Shown one piece after another: positions 43,118 to 53,615 of a stretch of DNA of 64,000 nucleotides. The stretch's first letter is position 1, and every line of letters starts with the position of its first letter. The stretch covers positions 3,534,001 to 3,598,000 of the forward strand of contig NZ_CP133990.1 in assembly GCF_031582905.1 (NCBI RefSeq), in the 5' to 3' direction. The notes under the pieces are model-generated. The model was given only the letters and a program-made list of their open reading frames with translations. It did no database searches and had not been told where the DNA came from. The DNA comes from Pengzhenrongella sp031582905 (lineage in GTDB: Bacteria; Actinomycetota; Actinomycetes; Actinomycetales; Cellulomonadaceae). A program made the translations under genes and the position numbers.

Positions 43118-44665
43118 TCACGGCTGCTCGAGCGCGGTCGCGCCACCGGTGGTGCCCACGAGCGTGCGCAGGCCGTCCTCGGGCGCACCGAGCGGCAGCT
43201 CGTTCTGCTCCAGGAGGTTCTTGCCGAGCCGGTCGGCGGACGGCAGCTCGATCGGGTACTTGCCGGTGAAGCAGGCGGCGCACAGCTGTGACGCGGGCTG
43301 CTCGGTCGCGGCGATCATGCCCTCGAGCGAGATGTAGCCGAGCGAGTCTGCGCCCAGCGAGGCACCGATCTCGTGCGGGTTCAAACCGTTGGCGATCAGT
43401 TCGGCGCGCGAGGCGAAGTCGATCCCGTAGAAGCACGGCCACCTCACCGGGGGCGAGGAGATCCGCACGTGCACCTCGGCGGCGCCGGCCTCGCGCAGCA
43501 TCCGGACCAGCGCGCGCTGGGTGTTGCCCCGCACGATCGAGTCGTCGACGACGACGAGCCGCTGGCCCCGGATGACCTCCTTGAGGGGGTTGAGCTTGAG
43601 CCGGATGCCGAGCTGGCGGAGCGTCTGCGACGGCTGGATGAAGGTGCGCCCGACGTAGGCGTTCTTCGTCAGGCCCTGCGAGAAGCGGATGCCGGACTCG
43701 GCGGCGTAGCCGACCGCGGCGGGCGTGCCGGACTCGGGGACGGGGATGACGAGGTCGGCGTCGACCGGGAACTCCCGGGCGAGCTGGCGCCCCATCTCGA
43801 CCCGGGCGGAGTGCACGGAGCGTCCGGCGATCGAGGTGTCCGGGCGGGCGAGGTAGACGTACTCGAACACGCAGCCCGCGCGGTCGGGCTTGGCGAACCG
43901 CTGGGTGCGCAGGCCGTCACGGTCGATCGCGATCAGCTCACCCGGCTCGACCTCGCGGACGTAGGACGCCCCGACGATGTCCAGCGCGGCGGACTCGCTC
44001 GCCACGACCCACCCACGCTCGAGCCGTCCGAGCACGAGCGGCCGGACGCCCTGCGGGTCGCGTGCGGCGTAGAGGGTGTTCTCGTCCATGAACACCAGGC
44101 AGAACGCCCCGCGCAGCCGCGGCAGCACCTCCAGGGCGGTGGCCTCGAGCGTGTGGTCCGGGTCGCCGGTGAGCAGCGCGGTGACCAGCGCGGTGTCGGT
44201 CGTGTTGCCGCGGGCCAGCTCGCCGCGACGCTGCGCGCCGTACCGCTCCGCGACGAGCTCGATGAGCTCGGCGGTGTTGGTGAGGTTGCCGTTGTGGGCC
44301 AGCGCGATGGTCCCGCCGGCCGTCGCCCCGAGGGTCGGCTGGGCGTTCTCCCACGTGCTGCCACCGGTCGTGGAGTACCGGGTGTGGCCGATGGCCAGGT
44401 GCCCGGTCAGCGCGTTGAGCGCCGTCTCGTCGAAGACCTGCGAGACGAGCCCCATGTCCTTGTAGACGAGGAGCTGCTCACCATTGGAGGTCGCGATGCC
44501 CGCGGCCTCCTGGCCGCGGTGCTGCAGCGCGTACAGACCGAAGTACGCGAGCTTCGAGACCTCTTCACCGGGCGCCCAGACGCCGAAGACGCCGCAGGCG
44601 TCCTGCGGGCCTTTCTCGCCGGGTAGGAGGTCGTGGGTCAGTCGTCCGTCTCCGCGAAGGGCCAC
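43118..44665 (-). CDS. purF: amidophosphoribosyltransferase
   Basis: First committed enzyme of purine synthesis, 515 residues. A propeptide of 23 residues precedes the catalytic N-terminal Cys (DACGVFGVW), exposed by self-cleavage. The glutaminase half has HRGQEAAGI and HTRYSTTG. The transferase half has the PRPP loop VVVDDSIVRGNT. Cys residues in GCVFEYVYLARPD, WPCFYGIDF and LCAACFTGKYP match the 4Fe-4S (Bacillus-type) class. Start GTG 44665 has GGAG four bases upstream. It precedes purM by 34 bases. Confidence 0.95.
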   Translation of the reverse strand: MALRGDGRLTHDLLPGEKGPQDACGVFGVWAPGEEVSKLAYFGLYALQHRGQEAAGIATSNGEQLLVYKDMGLVSQVFDETALNALTGHLAIGHTRYSTTGGSTWENAQPTLGATAGGTIALAHNGNLTNTAELIELVAERYGAQRRGELARGNTTDTALVTALLTGDPDHTLEATALEVLPRLRGAFCLVFMDENTLYAARDPQGVRPLVLGRLERGWVVASESAALDIVGASYVREVEPGELIAIDRDGLRTQRFAKPDRAGCVFEYVYLARPDTSIAGRSVHSARVEMGRQLAREFPVDADLVIPVPESGTPAAVGYAAESGIRFSQGLTKNAYVGRTFIQPSQTLRQLGIRLKLNPLKEVIRGQRLVVVDDSIVRGNTQRALVRMLREAGAAEVHVRISSPPVRWPCFYGIDFASRAELIANGLNPHEIGASLGADSLGYISLEGMIAATEQPASQLCAACFTGKYPIELPSADRLGKNLLEQNELPLGAPEDGLRTLVGTTGGATALEQP

Positions 44666-44754
44666 GTCTCCATGGTGGCACACCCCGGGCGTCGCGCCCG
44701 TGGGGCGTCCAGCGCGAGCGGCGCGCACCCGGTCGGCGCGGCAGACTGCGGGCC

Positions 44755-45696
44755 ATGGTCCTCCCCGGCACGCTCCTGAGGCGGGTCCACGCGTCGCCGG
44801 ACGACCCCGGCCTGGGGCTGGACGCCGCGGACCTCAACCTGCCGCCCGTCGAGCCGCGCCAGCTCGCGCTCGGGGCGGCGGTCATCGTCGTCGGGGTGCT
44901 GCTCGCCCGGGCGCTGCGCGCGCTCACCCGGTGGTGGTGGGCCCGGCGGCGGACGCCGTCCTACGCCCGGGTGTTCTCCACGCTCGTGGCGTGGGGCGTC
45001 GGCGTGCTCACGGCGGGCGTCGGGCTGACCATCGCCTTCCCCAGCGTGCGGCCGGTGGACGTGCTCGGCGGCCTCGGGATCGCCTCGGTGGCCATCGGCA
45101 TCGCCTTCCAGAACGTGCTGTCGAACCTGTTCGCCGGCGTGCTGATCCTGCTGCGCGAGCCGTTCCGGGCCGGTGACCAGATCGCCGTCGCGGACGTCAG
45201 CGGGACCGTGGAGGAGGTCAACCTGCGCGAGACGGTCGTGCGCACCTTCGACGGCCGACGTGTGCTGGTTCCGAACAGCACCGTGCACGGTGAGGTGCTG
45301 ACGGTGCAGACCGGCTACACGCACATCCGCACGACCATCGTCGTCGGCGTCGACTACGCGACCGACCTCGCCCGCGCGCGGATGCTCATCCTGGACGCCG
45401 TGCGCACCGTGCCGGGTGTGGTGGCCGAGCCGGCTCCGCAGTGCCTGCTCACCGAGCTCGCGCCGTCCACCGTGAACTTCGACGTCCGGTTCTGGTCGGG
45501 TGCACGTCAGCTGGAGGCGCTGGAGACCCGGGACCGCGTCATCGAGGCCGTCGTGACGGTGCTGACCGAGGCGGGCGTGGCCATGCCGCCGGACATCCGG
45601 CTCGTGCAGCCGTCGGCCGAGCTGACGGACCTGCTGGGCGACGTCGCGCAGCACCCGTCGGCCTCGCGGTCGGACGCCGACGCCGATCGCGGCTGA
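44755..45696 (+). CDS. small MscS-family mechanosensitive channel
   Basis: A 313-residue mechanosensitive channel with three N-terminal transmembrane segments (about 38-60, 75-100, 102-125). The pore helix and beta domain read GIASVAIGIAFQNVLSNLFAG, DQIAVADVSGTVEEV and VPNSTVHGEVLTV. A C-terminal alpha/beta domain follows. This is the compact class, unlike the long MscS at 16.9-18.6 kb. It is divergent from purF, sharing a gap of about 90 bases, and converges with a small membrane protein gene 6 bases away. Confidence 0.88.
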   Translation: MVLPGTLLRRVHASPDDPGLGLDAADLNLPPVEPRQLALGAAVIVVGVLLARALRALTRWWWARRRTPSYARVFSTLVAWGVGVLTAGVGLTIAFPSVRPVDVLGGLGIASVAIGIAFQNVLSNLFAGVLILLREPFRAGDQIAVADVSGTVEEVNLRETVVRTFDGRRVLVPNSTVHGEVLTVQTGYTHIRTTIVVGVDYATDLARARMLILDAVRTVPGVVAEPAPQCLLTELAPSTVNFDVRFWSGARQLEALETRDRVIEAVVTVLTEAGVAMPPDIRLVQPSAELTDLLGDVAQHPSASRSDADADRG

Positions 45697-45702
45697 GCAC
45701 TC

Positions 45703-46118
45703 CTACCGCCGACGTCGCCCGCGGTCGAGCCGGGCGGCGACCGCGGCGCCGAGCAGCGCGCCGAAGCCCGCGACGCCCACGGTGCTCAGCAGGATGACCG
45801 CGGTGCGGCCCTCCCCGTCGGTGCCGGTCCCGAGGAGCGCGGCCACGAGCCCGATGACGGCGCCCAGCAGGACTCCGGCCCGGATAAACGCGCCGATGCG
45901 GGGGCCCGGCGCACGGTGGCGGGGGTGGCGATCGAGGCCAGCGTGTCCGCGTCCGGGGTCTCGGTCGCGGACCTGTCGGGCACGGGGCGAGCCCGGTCGG
46001 GCGCCGAGCGGGCCGGGTCGGAGGCCGAGCGAGCCGGGCCGGACGCGGGGCGTGCCGGGTCGGGCGTGGGCGGGACCGGCTGGGCCGGCTCGGCGGGGCG
46101 CTGGTCGTCGCTCGTCAC
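45703..46118 (-). CDS. hypothetical membrane protein with Pro/Ala repeat N-terminus (frameshift)
   Basis: About 139 residues, of no family I can name. The N-terminal 55 residues consist of degenerate heptads of the SDPARSAPDRARP kind, probably disordered. After correction of the G5 run at 45900-45904, the C-terminus reads RIGAFIRAGVLLGAVIGLVAALLG and then TAVILLSTVGVAGFGALLGA (membrane helices described in outline), ending in an Arg-rich tail that should face the cytoplasm. The start is GTG 46118. It converges with the MscS gene, whose stop is 6 bases away. Confidence 0.6.
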
Positions 46119-46141
46119 GGTGACCGACCCTACGCGCCGAC

Positions 46142-46180
46142 GAGGCCGCAACCCCCGCGTGGTGCGGAGGTTGCGGCCTC
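46142..46180 (-). terminator. hairpin between the nucleotidase and small membrane protein genes
   Basis: 17-bp stem with one mismatch and a GTGGT loop. It lies about 70 bases downstream of the nuclease/nucleotidase stop on the minus strand and just upstream of the next gene. Confidence 0.7.
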
Positions 46181-46248
46181 GGGTGGTCTCACCGGGCGTC
46201 GTGGGAGACCGTACGGTCACCGCCTGCCGGTGACGGGGGTCGGCGTGC

Positions 46249-49200
46249 TCAGCCCTCCGTCCGACGGCGCGACGTCAGCCACAGCGCACCGCCGCCGGCG
46301 AGGAGCAGCGCCGCGAGCCCGCCCAGGCCGAGCGCCTCGGCGCCGGTCGTGGCGAGGTTGCCGCGCGGCCGCGGGCTCGGGCGCCAGCCGCCGCCGTTGC
46401 CGCCGCCGGCACCCGCCCCGGGGGCCGGGGTGGTCGGCGTCGGGGTCGGCGTCGGGGTCGGGCCGCTCGGTGCGTCGACCGGCACAGCGAGCGCCACGAC
46501 GGTGCCCGTGCCCTCGACCTCGGCCAGCACGGCCAGGACGCCGTCGACGGCGGTGGACGGGACGGTGACCGTGATGGTCGCGCGGCCGACGTCGTCGGCC
46601 GTGTCGACCGGTGTCGCGTCGATCGGCACCGTCTGCTCGGTGCCGCCGGCCACCGCGTAGGTGAGCGTCGAGCCCTGCTGCTCGCCGCCGCTGAACAGCA
46701 GCGACGACAGCTCGATCGTCACCTCGTCACCCGGGGCCCAGGTGCCGTCGGCGGGCTCGTCGACCACGTGGACGCCGACCGCACGCTGGGCGAGGTCCGG
46801 CGAGACGGGCGAGAACTCCCTCATGTAGTCCACGAACGCCTGGAGGTCGACCTGACCGGAGTCCTGCACGTTCGCGCCCTCGGCCAGGGTGGCGAAGTTG
46901 TCGCCCCCGGAGGCGAGGAACGAGTTCGCCACCACGCGGTAGGTCGCGTCGAGGTCGAGCGGCTCCTCGTCGAGGAAGACCGCGCTGATGTGCTGACCGG
47001 CCGGTGCCGTCGGGTCGTAGGTGTACGTCAGACCCTCGGAGACACCGAGCTTGAGGAACGGACGCGACGCCCCCGCGGGCTGCCACTGCTCCTCGAGGAC
47101 CTGCACCACCTGGGCACCGGTGAGGTCGAGCGTCACCAGCGTGTTGGCGAACGGCTGGACGTTGGCGGCCTCGCGGTAGGTCACGTTGCCGTCCGGGTCA
47201 CCCTCGCCGGAGGTCTCATCGGTGAGGTTCGACCGCAGGCCGCCCGGGTTCATGAAGGCGATCTGCGCACCGAGGCGTTCCGTCGCCCACAGCTGGACGT
47301 CGGCGACGAGGTTGCCGAGCGTGGATTCGCCACCACGGTTCTCGCTGCCGTCGCTCTGACGGGCACGGTTGAAGTCGGCGGTGATCTCGCCGAGAGACCG
47401 GGCACCGAGCTCCTCGGCGGCGTCGGCCGCCGCGACGACCAAGGCCTCGACCTCGGACTCACCCGGGTCCGAGTCCGGGAACGCCTCGGGGGTCAGGTCC
47501 ACAATCGCGGACTCGATCGCGACGACCTCACCCGTGTCCGGGTCGACCTCGAAGGTGAGGTGGTCCATCGCCTCGCCGTACTGACCGGCCTGCACGACCG
47601 GACGGGTCAGGCCCGCGGGCCAGCCCTCGACCGGGAGCCGGTGGTTGTAGGTCTGGTGCGTGTGCGCCGAGACGATGGCGTCGACCTCGGGGCTCGTGCC
47701 GGTGGCGATGTCACCGAACGCGGACCCGGGCGACAATGCGGCGATGTCGTCGGACTCGGCCCCCTCGTGGACGAGCAGGACGAGCACGTCGGCCTCGTCG
47801 TTCGCCGCGTCTCCGTCGCTCAGGGCGGCGGCGACCCGGTTGACCTCGGTGACGACGTCCCGGACCTCGATGCCGGCGATGCCGGCCGGGGTGACCAGCG
47901 AGGGCAGGTCCTCGGTGACCGCACCGATGAACCCGACGGTCACGCCACCGGTCGCGACGAGCTCGTACCCTGGCAGGGCCGGCTGCCCGCTCGCGCGGTC
48001 GTACACGTTGGCGCCCAGGTACGGGAAGTCCGCACGGTCGGTGACCCGACCGGTCAGGTCCGCGAAGCCCCGGTCGAACTCGTGGTTGCCGACCGACGAC
48101 GCGTCGAGCCCGATGGCGTCGAGGATGTCGAGGGTCGGGTTGTCGTCCTGCACGAACGACGTGAACGTCGAGGCACCGATGTTGTCGCCGGCCGAGACGA
48201 ACACCGTGTTCGGGTTGTCGGCGCGGAACGACTGCACGGCCTCGTCGAGCACCTCGGCGGGCGAGGGCACGACCGGCTCGCCCTCGTCGACACCGGGCCG
48301 CTCGATCCGTCCGTGGAAGTCGTTGATCGCCAGGACGTCGATCTCGACCGTCGCGGCGGCCGCAGCGGCCGCGAACCCGAACACGACCGGGTCGTGGTCG
48401 CTGGACCGGAAGACGCTCGTCGCGTCCGTGAACGGCCCGTAGTACTCGAGCGCGTTCCACTCCGGGGAGTTGATGTTCCACACGTCCGCGCCGGTGACGC
48501 GGTCGGCGAAGGAGGGAGTGAGCAGCGCGTGGTCGAGCGAGCCGAGCTCGCCGTCGAACGTGTACGTGTACTCCCCCGGGGCCTCGACGGCGATCACGTC
48601 GACGTACCCGGCGTCGGTGAACACCTCGACCGGGTCCTCCTGGCTGTAGGCGTTGAGGTCGCCGAGGACGGCGACGTCGTCGGACCCGGAGGCGGTCTGC
48701 AGCTCGGTGGCGAACTCCACGACCGCCTCGGCCTGCGCGACGCGGTCGGCGTTGAACAGGCCCTGGCCGTCGGCCGGCTCCTCGCCGTCGCCGCCCTTGG
48801 ACTTGAAGTGGTTGGCGACGACCGTGAACGGCTCACCGCCACCGGCCGGCGCGAACGTCTGCGCGATCGGCTCCCGCGCGTTGTCCCAGACCTCCTCGTC
48901 GACGTCGGTCGTGCTCGCGCCGACGGTCTCGACCGCGGCGGTGCGGTAGATGATCGCGTTCATGATGACGTCGGTCGTCTCGGTGGCGCCCTCGCCGGTG
49001 AGCACGGCGGGCGTGGGCACGTAGGCCCACGTGCCGTCGCCGGCGGCGTCGTTGAGGCCGGCGACGAGGTCCGCGAGCGCGACGTCGGGCGTGCCGTCGC
49101 CGAAGTGGATCGAGTTCTCGATCTCCATGAGGGCGACGACATCCGCGTCGAGGCCGTTGATCGCCGCGACGATCTTCGACCGCTGGACGGCGAGCTGCTC

Positions 49201-50207
49201 GGGGCTGCGCGCGCCGCGGGCGTCGGGGTTCTCGGTGGTCAGCGTCGTGAAGTAGTTGAGGACGTTGAAGGCGCCGACCGAGAGGTCACCGCCGACGGCG
49301 TCGGGCGCGGCCGGACGCGGGTTGAGCGGCTCGAACACGGGCACCTCGGCCGCGGCGGCGGTCTCGTCGAGCGGCTCGACGGGCTGCAGACGCCACTCGT
49401 CGAAGCCGTAGCCGAGCACGTGCCCGAGGTCGCCGAACTCCACGCCGTCACCGGTGCGGACGAGCCCCTGGTACGGCTGCTCGGTCGCGCTGCCCCGGAC
49501 GTCGCGGCCGTCGTCGAGCAGGATGCGGTGCTCGGCGTTCGACGCGGCGATGGCGTCGGCCTCGGCGCTGCCGGGCTCGGCGATCTCGGTGTTCTTCACG
49601 AGCGGCTCGTCGCCGGCGGACAGCCAGACCGTGCCGAACGACGAGAGCTCGTGCAGCGACGCGACCCGGTACTCCCCGGTCGGGGCGACGAGCATGCCCT
49701 CGAGCACCTCGCGCTCGTCCCCGACCACGTCGTCGGGCAGGTCGGTGGGGATGGGCAGCGGGAGCGGGCCGGCCAGCGGGGCGACGGAGGCGCCGTCGCC
49801 GGACGCGTCGACCTGCGTGAGGCCGAAGTACTCGCCCACCACGCCCGTCACCGAGACGGCGTCGTCGATCGCGACCTCGACGTCGGAGTCACCGCCGACG
49901 AACACGAAGATGCCGTCGGAGGCGTCCGGGGTGGCGTCGGCCGGGCCACCGGACCCGGCAGCCTGCAGGTAGAAGCCGTCGTACCCGTCCGGACCGGTGT
50001 GGTCGGCGGTGACCACACCCTCGACGGTCACGGTGTCACCGACGAGGGCGACGCGTCGCCGGTCCCCTGGACGTCGGCGATGGCCACGGTCTCGTCGACC
50101 ACCACTGCGAACGCCGTGCCGGGGACGAGGGTCACGGTCAGCGCGAGTGCACTGGTCACCGCGACCGGGGTGAGCGGACGCCGGCTGCGGCGTCGGGGGG
50201 TTTGCAT
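46249..50207 (-). CDS. cell-wall-anchored nuclease / 5'-nucleotidase (frameshift at N-terminus)
   Basis: About 1,319 residues. Signal peptide (1-36, VAVTSALALTVTLVPGTAFA), an OB-fold/ExeM-like N-domain (50-170), an endonuclease/exonuclease/phosphatase domain (about 285-590; VVALMEIENSI, VANHFKSKGGD, VLGDLNAYSQEDP, SSDHDPVVFGF), a UshA-type metallophosphatase (about 600-850; INDFHGRIE, SAGDNIGA, GNHEFDRG, AHTHQTYNH) and 5'-nucleotidase C-domain (NRGGESTLGNLV, NPGGLRSNL). It ends in a PT linker and LATTG, a helix and RRR, a class-E sortase-type signal. It can degrade external DNA/RNA and release phosphate from nucleotides. The signal peptide and body are in different frames; one more base in the G3 run at 50046-50048 joins them. 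Confidence 0.88.
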
Positions 50208-50266
50208 CGGAAAGGGTCCTCTTTCGCACGACACGCACGACGCCACAGCGCCTGGACCCTGCGCAC

Positions 50267-50279
50267 GGTAACGGTGACC
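50267..50279 (-). promoter_or_regulatory. imperfect palindrome upstream of the nuclease/nucleotidase gene
   Basis: GGTAACGGTGACC, a 13-base palindrome with one mismatch, 60 bases before the start codon. On the coding strand it reads as GTCACC directly followed by GTTACC, reminiscent of the GTTCACC repeats of actinobacterial PHO boxes, which would suit a phosphate-scavenging enzyme. Weak. Confidence 0.25.
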
Positions 50280-50382
50280 TCCGACACAGACCAGGGTTCG
50301 CGCTCTTCTCCTCCCCCTCGCCATGGGGACGCCATCTCGGCGACACCGAGGCGACACCCCGGCGCCGGGTGGATGAACGCCG

Positions 50383-50763
50383 TCAGCCGCGGTCGCGCGC
50401 GGCCTGGAGCGGCAGGTACGCGGCGAGGTCCGCGCGGTCGCCGGAGGCCGCCACCCGGCCGGCGCCCCGTGCGTCGTCCCACGTGAGGCGGCCGGTCGCG
50501 AGCGCGAGCCAGGTCGCAGGGTCGGTCTCGACGACGTTCGGCGGCGTGCCGCGCGTGTGCCGCGGGCCCGGCACGGCCTGGACGGCGCCGTCCGGGGGCA
50601 CACGCACCTCGACCGCGCGGCCGGGGGCGACGTCGGCGAGCTCCTCGAGCGTGAACCGGACCGCGGTGCGCACGACGCCGCGGGGGGCGGCGTCGGGGTC
50701 GGCCCGCCACGCCGCGAGCGCGGCACGGCCTTCGGCGGGGTCGGTACGACGGCGCGGCGGCAT
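50383..50763 (-). CDS. SCP-like (bacterial sterol carrier ortholog) protein
   Basis: A 126-residue soluble protein of the actinobacterial sterol-carrier-like family. Seen: AAWRADPDAAPRGVVRTAVRF, AVEVRVPPDGAVQAVPGPRH, and TPPNVVETDPATWLALATGR, which is the most conserved stretch. The fold probably binds a small hydrophobic ligand; no ligand or pathway is known. ATG 50763 is used. It lies 53 bases downstream of the GGDEF-EAL gene on the same strand. Confidence 0.8.
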   Translation of the reverse strand: MPPRRRTDPAEGRAALAAWRADPDAAPRGVVRTAVRFTLEELADVAPGRAVEVRVPPDGAVQAVPGPRHTRGTPPNVVETDPATWLALATGRLTWDDARGAGRVAASGDRADLAAYLPLQAARDRG

Positions 50764-50816
50764 GGCCAGCAGGGTAGGCGTCGGCCGGCTCAGCAGCCGC
50801 ACGATGTAGCCCCGGC

Positions 50817-53039
50817 TCAGCAGCCGCCCGGCGCCAGGACGAACGGGCTGTCCGCCGTCGGGCGCCCGTAGAGGTAGCCCTGCGCGAGGTCGCAGCCGAG
50901 GCCGACGAGGTAGTCGTGCTGCTCCGGTCGCTCGACGCCCTCGGCGACGACCTGCTTGCCCAGGGCGTGGGCGAGCGCGGTGACGCTGCCGAGAATGTCC
51001 GGCGCGTACCCCTCGGGTGACAGCAGGTCGGCGATGAAGCTGCGGTCGAGCTTGACGGTGTCGACCGGCAGACGCTGCAGCCAGGTCAGCGACGAGTAGC
51101 CGGTGCCGAAGTCGTCCAGCGCGACGCCGAACCCCCGGTCCCGGACCGCCCGCAGGATGCGCGCGGCGGCGTCGAGGTCCGTGACGAGCACCGTCTCGGT
51201 GATCTCGAGCTCCACACGGGACGGGTCGAGACCGCTGGCCTCGAGGGCCTCGTCCAGGTGGTCGAGCAGCGCGGGGTGCGTGAGGTGCCGCCCCGAGAGG
51301 TTGATGTTCACCAGGGGCAGCGGCCGGTCCAGCGGTCCGCCCTGCGCGGGCGGCGGGACCGGCACCCAGCGGGCGGCGTGGCACATGGCGGTGCGCAGCA
51401 CCCACCGCTCGACGTCGACGATCAGCGCGCTCTCCTCCGCGAGCGGCAGGAAGTCGCTGGGCAGCAGCAGCCCGTCGGTCGGGTGCTGCCACCGCACGAG
51501 CGCCTCCGCGGCGACCGCCATGCCGGTGCGCAGGTCGATCTTGGGCTGGTAGTGCAGCACGAGCTCACCGGCCCCGACCCCGCGGCGCAGGGCCTGCTGC
51601 CGGATCGCGCGGTCCCGGCCGCGCCGGTGGACGCGCTCGTCGAACACCTGCGCGCCGTCCCGCCCGGCCCGCTTCGCCTCGTACAGCGCGGAGTCGGCCT
51701 CGCTGAGCAGCTCGGTGGCCGTGGTGGACGACGACGCCGCGCTCGCCCCGACCGTCACCGTGACCGGCAGGTCGTGGCCGTCGAGGCAGTACACGCTCCG
51801 CAGGCCGTCGTGCAGCCGCGCCGTCAGGGCGGTGAGCTCGCCCGCGTCGTGCAGGTCCTCGCAGACGACGATGAACTCGTCGCCGCCGAGGCGGCCCACC
51901 GTGTCGGACGGCCGCACGAGCCGGCGCAGCCGCTGCGCGACCTGCACGAGCAGCTCGTCACCGGCGGGGTGGCCGAGCGCGTCGTTGACGCTCTTGAAGT
52001 AGTCGACGTCGCACAGGATGAGGCCGACCTCACCGGGCGTCCGGGCCGTCCGGGCGAGGGCTCGCGCGAGCTCGGCGTCCACGTAACGGCGGTTGGGCAG
52101 GCCGGTGAGCGGGTCGTGCAGGGCCTGCTCCCGCAGCTGCTCGGCGAGCTCGCGCCGTTCGGTGATGTCCCAGAAGTTGATGACCACCCCGCCGACGTCC
52201 GGGTCGTCGGCGAAGTTGCTCCCACGGGCGTGCACCCACAGCCAGCGCCCGTCGGCGTGCCGCAGCCGGAGCTCCAGCTCGCCGACCGCACCCGCTCCGT
52301 CGGCGACCACGCGGCCCAGCGTCTTCTCGGCCGTCGCGCGGTCGTCGGGGTGGACGTTGTCGAGTGCGGCCTCGGCACCGTCCCGCCCGAGCACGCGCCA
52401 GGCGGACGGGCTCTGGTACAGCAGCGTCCGGCCGTCGGGCGTGTAGACGGAGATGACCTCGCCCGCGTTGACGAGCAGGGCCCGCAGCCGGGCCTCGCTG
52501 CGCTCCGCAGCGAGCGCGTTGGTCTGCTCGTCGGTCGCGTCGCGCGAGTGGGACAGCACCAGGTCCCCGGCGGCGCGCACGTCGATCCGCGTCCAGCCCG
52601 CCTCCCACGGCCCGCCCACGTCGCGGATGACGTTGGGCACGACGAGCACCTCGCGCACGCCGGTCTCGTGCACCCGGCGGTACAGCGGGACGACCGAATC
52701 GTGGATCTCGGGGACGAGGTCGAGCAGTCGGCGGCCGACGACGTCACCCAGGCCGATCATGTCCCGCGCCGCCGCGTTGACGTAGACGTACTCGAAGTCG
52801 ACGACGTCCCCGCTGCCGTCGCGCACCGGGCGGAACACGGCCCACGCGTCGTCGTCCGCGAGCATGGCCGCGCCGATCGCGAGGCTGACGTCCAGGTCGA
52901 CGTCGTCGCCGTGGGGCACGCGCGCCTCCGCCAGCTCGTCGAGTTCCGGGTGGTGGTCGCCGCAGGGGGCGTCGACCTGGCGGAACAGTAGCGCGGGCCG
53001 ACTCGGTGAATCGGGCGAAAACGGGCGGTCGGCGGCCAC
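50817..53039 (-). CDS. PAS-PAS-GGDEF-EAL c-di-GMP turnover protein
   Basis: A 740-residue cytoplasmic protein. Two PAS-like domains (about 45-165 and 180-305, ending INFWDITERRELAEQL) are followed by a GGDEF diguanylate cyclase domain (310-470) with intact LGGDEFIVVC and an EAL phosphodiesterase domain (485-735) with AAEALVRWQHP, NLSGRHL, ELEITETVL and LDDFGTGYSSL. Both catalytic motifs look complete, so it could make or break cyclic di-GMP according to its PAS input. There are no membrane segments. GTG 53039 is the first start in the open frame; a shorter protein starting near residue 45 is possible. Confidence 0.92.
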   Translation of the reverse strand: MAADRPFSPDSPSRPALLFRQVDAPCGDHHPELDELAEARVPHGDDVDLDVSLAIGAAMLADDDAWAVFRPVRDGSGDVVDFEYVYVNAAARDMIGLGDVVGRRLLDLVPEIHDSVVPLYRRVHETGVREVLVVPNVIRDVGGPWEAGWTRIDVRAAGDLVLSHSRDATDEQTNALAAERSEARLRALLVNAGEVISVYTPDGRTLLYQSPSAWRVLGRDGAEAALDNVHPDDRATAEKTLGRVVADGAGAVGELELRLRHADGRWLWVHARGSNFADDPDVGGVVINFWDITERRELAEQLREQALHDPLTGLPNRRYVDAELARALARTARTPGEVGLILCDVDYFKSVNDALGHPAGDELLVQVAQRLRRLVRPSDTVGRLGGDEFIVVCEDLHDAGELTALTARLHDGLRSVYCLDGHDLPVTVTVGASAASSSTTATELLSEADSALYEAKRAGRDGAQVFDERVHRRGRDRAIRQQALRRGVGAGELVLHYQPKIDLRTGMAVAAEALVRWQHPTDGLLLPSDFLPLAEESALIVDVERWVLRTAMCHAARWVPVPPPAQGGPLDRPLPLVNINLSGRHLTHPALLDHLDEALEASGLDPSRVELEITETVLVTDLDAAARILRAVRDRGFGVALDDFGTGYSSLTWLQRLPVDTVKLDRSFIADLLSPEGYAPDILGSVTALAHALGKQVVAEGVERPEQHDYLVGLGCDLAQGYLYGRPTADSPFVLAPGGC

Positions 53040-53060
53040 TCGCGTGACGCCCGCCGGGTG

Positions 53061-53615
53061 TCAGGCCGCGGCGACCCGGGCGCGGAGGAGGTCGACGACG
53101 TCGGCGAGGCCGACCTCGACCCGGCTGTAGACCTCCGGGTCCAGCACGAGCGCGCCGTCGAAGGACCCGGCGGCGGCGTAGAAGCCCACCGGCACGGTGA
53201 GCGCCTGGAAGAAGCCGAACAGCGGCCGCAGCTGGTGCTCGAGCACCAGCGCGTGCCGCTCGGTGCCGCCGGTGGCGACCAGCAGCACGGGCTTGTTGGC
53301 CAGCGCGTACTGGTCGACGAGGTCGAAGAGGTGCTTGAACATCCCCGGGTAGGACCCCCGGTACACCGGGACGGCGGGGATGAGCAGGTCGGCCGTCTCC
53401 ACCGCGCGGATCTGCTCCTCGACCACGGCGTCGACGTCCTCGCGCCCGACCGCGCCGGTGAACGACGGCCCGAGACCGTAGACGTCGACCCGCCGGACCT
53501 CGATGGGCAGCAGGTCGGCCAGCGTGTCGGTGACCAGGCCGGCCAGGCCCATCGTCTTGGAGCCCTCGGTGCGCGGGCTGCCGTTGACGACGACGACCTG
53601 CAGCGGGCGGCTCAC
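53061..53615 (-). CDS. LLM-partnered NAD(P)H FMN reductase (CE1759-like)
   Basis: A 184-residue flavodoxin-fold reductase: VVVVNGSPRTEGSKTMGLAG (phosphate loop), AVPVYRGSYPGMFKHLFDLVD, KPVLLVATGGTERHALVLEH. It should supply reduced FMN to the luciferase-like monooxygenase encoded directly upstream, whose stop overlaps this gene's GTG start (GTGA at 53612-53615). The pair matches the CE1758/CE1759 two-component monooxygenase family named from Corynebacterium efficiens. The substrate of the pair is unknown. Confidence 0.85.
   Translation of the reverse strand: MSRPLQVVVVNGSPRTEGSKTMGLAGLVTDTLADLLPIEVRRVDVYGLGPSFTGAVGREDVDAVVEEQIRAVETADLLIPAVPVYRGSYPGMFKHLFDLVDQYALANKPVLLVATGGTERHALVLEHQLRPLFGFFQALTVPVGFYAAAGSFDGALVLDPEVYSRVEVGLADVVDLLRARVAAA

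Noticed and set aside
46768..50271. Open frame of 1,167 codons on the plus strand
   Set aside because: Antisense shadow of the nuclease/nucleotidase gene, without recognisable motifs or a ribosome binding site.
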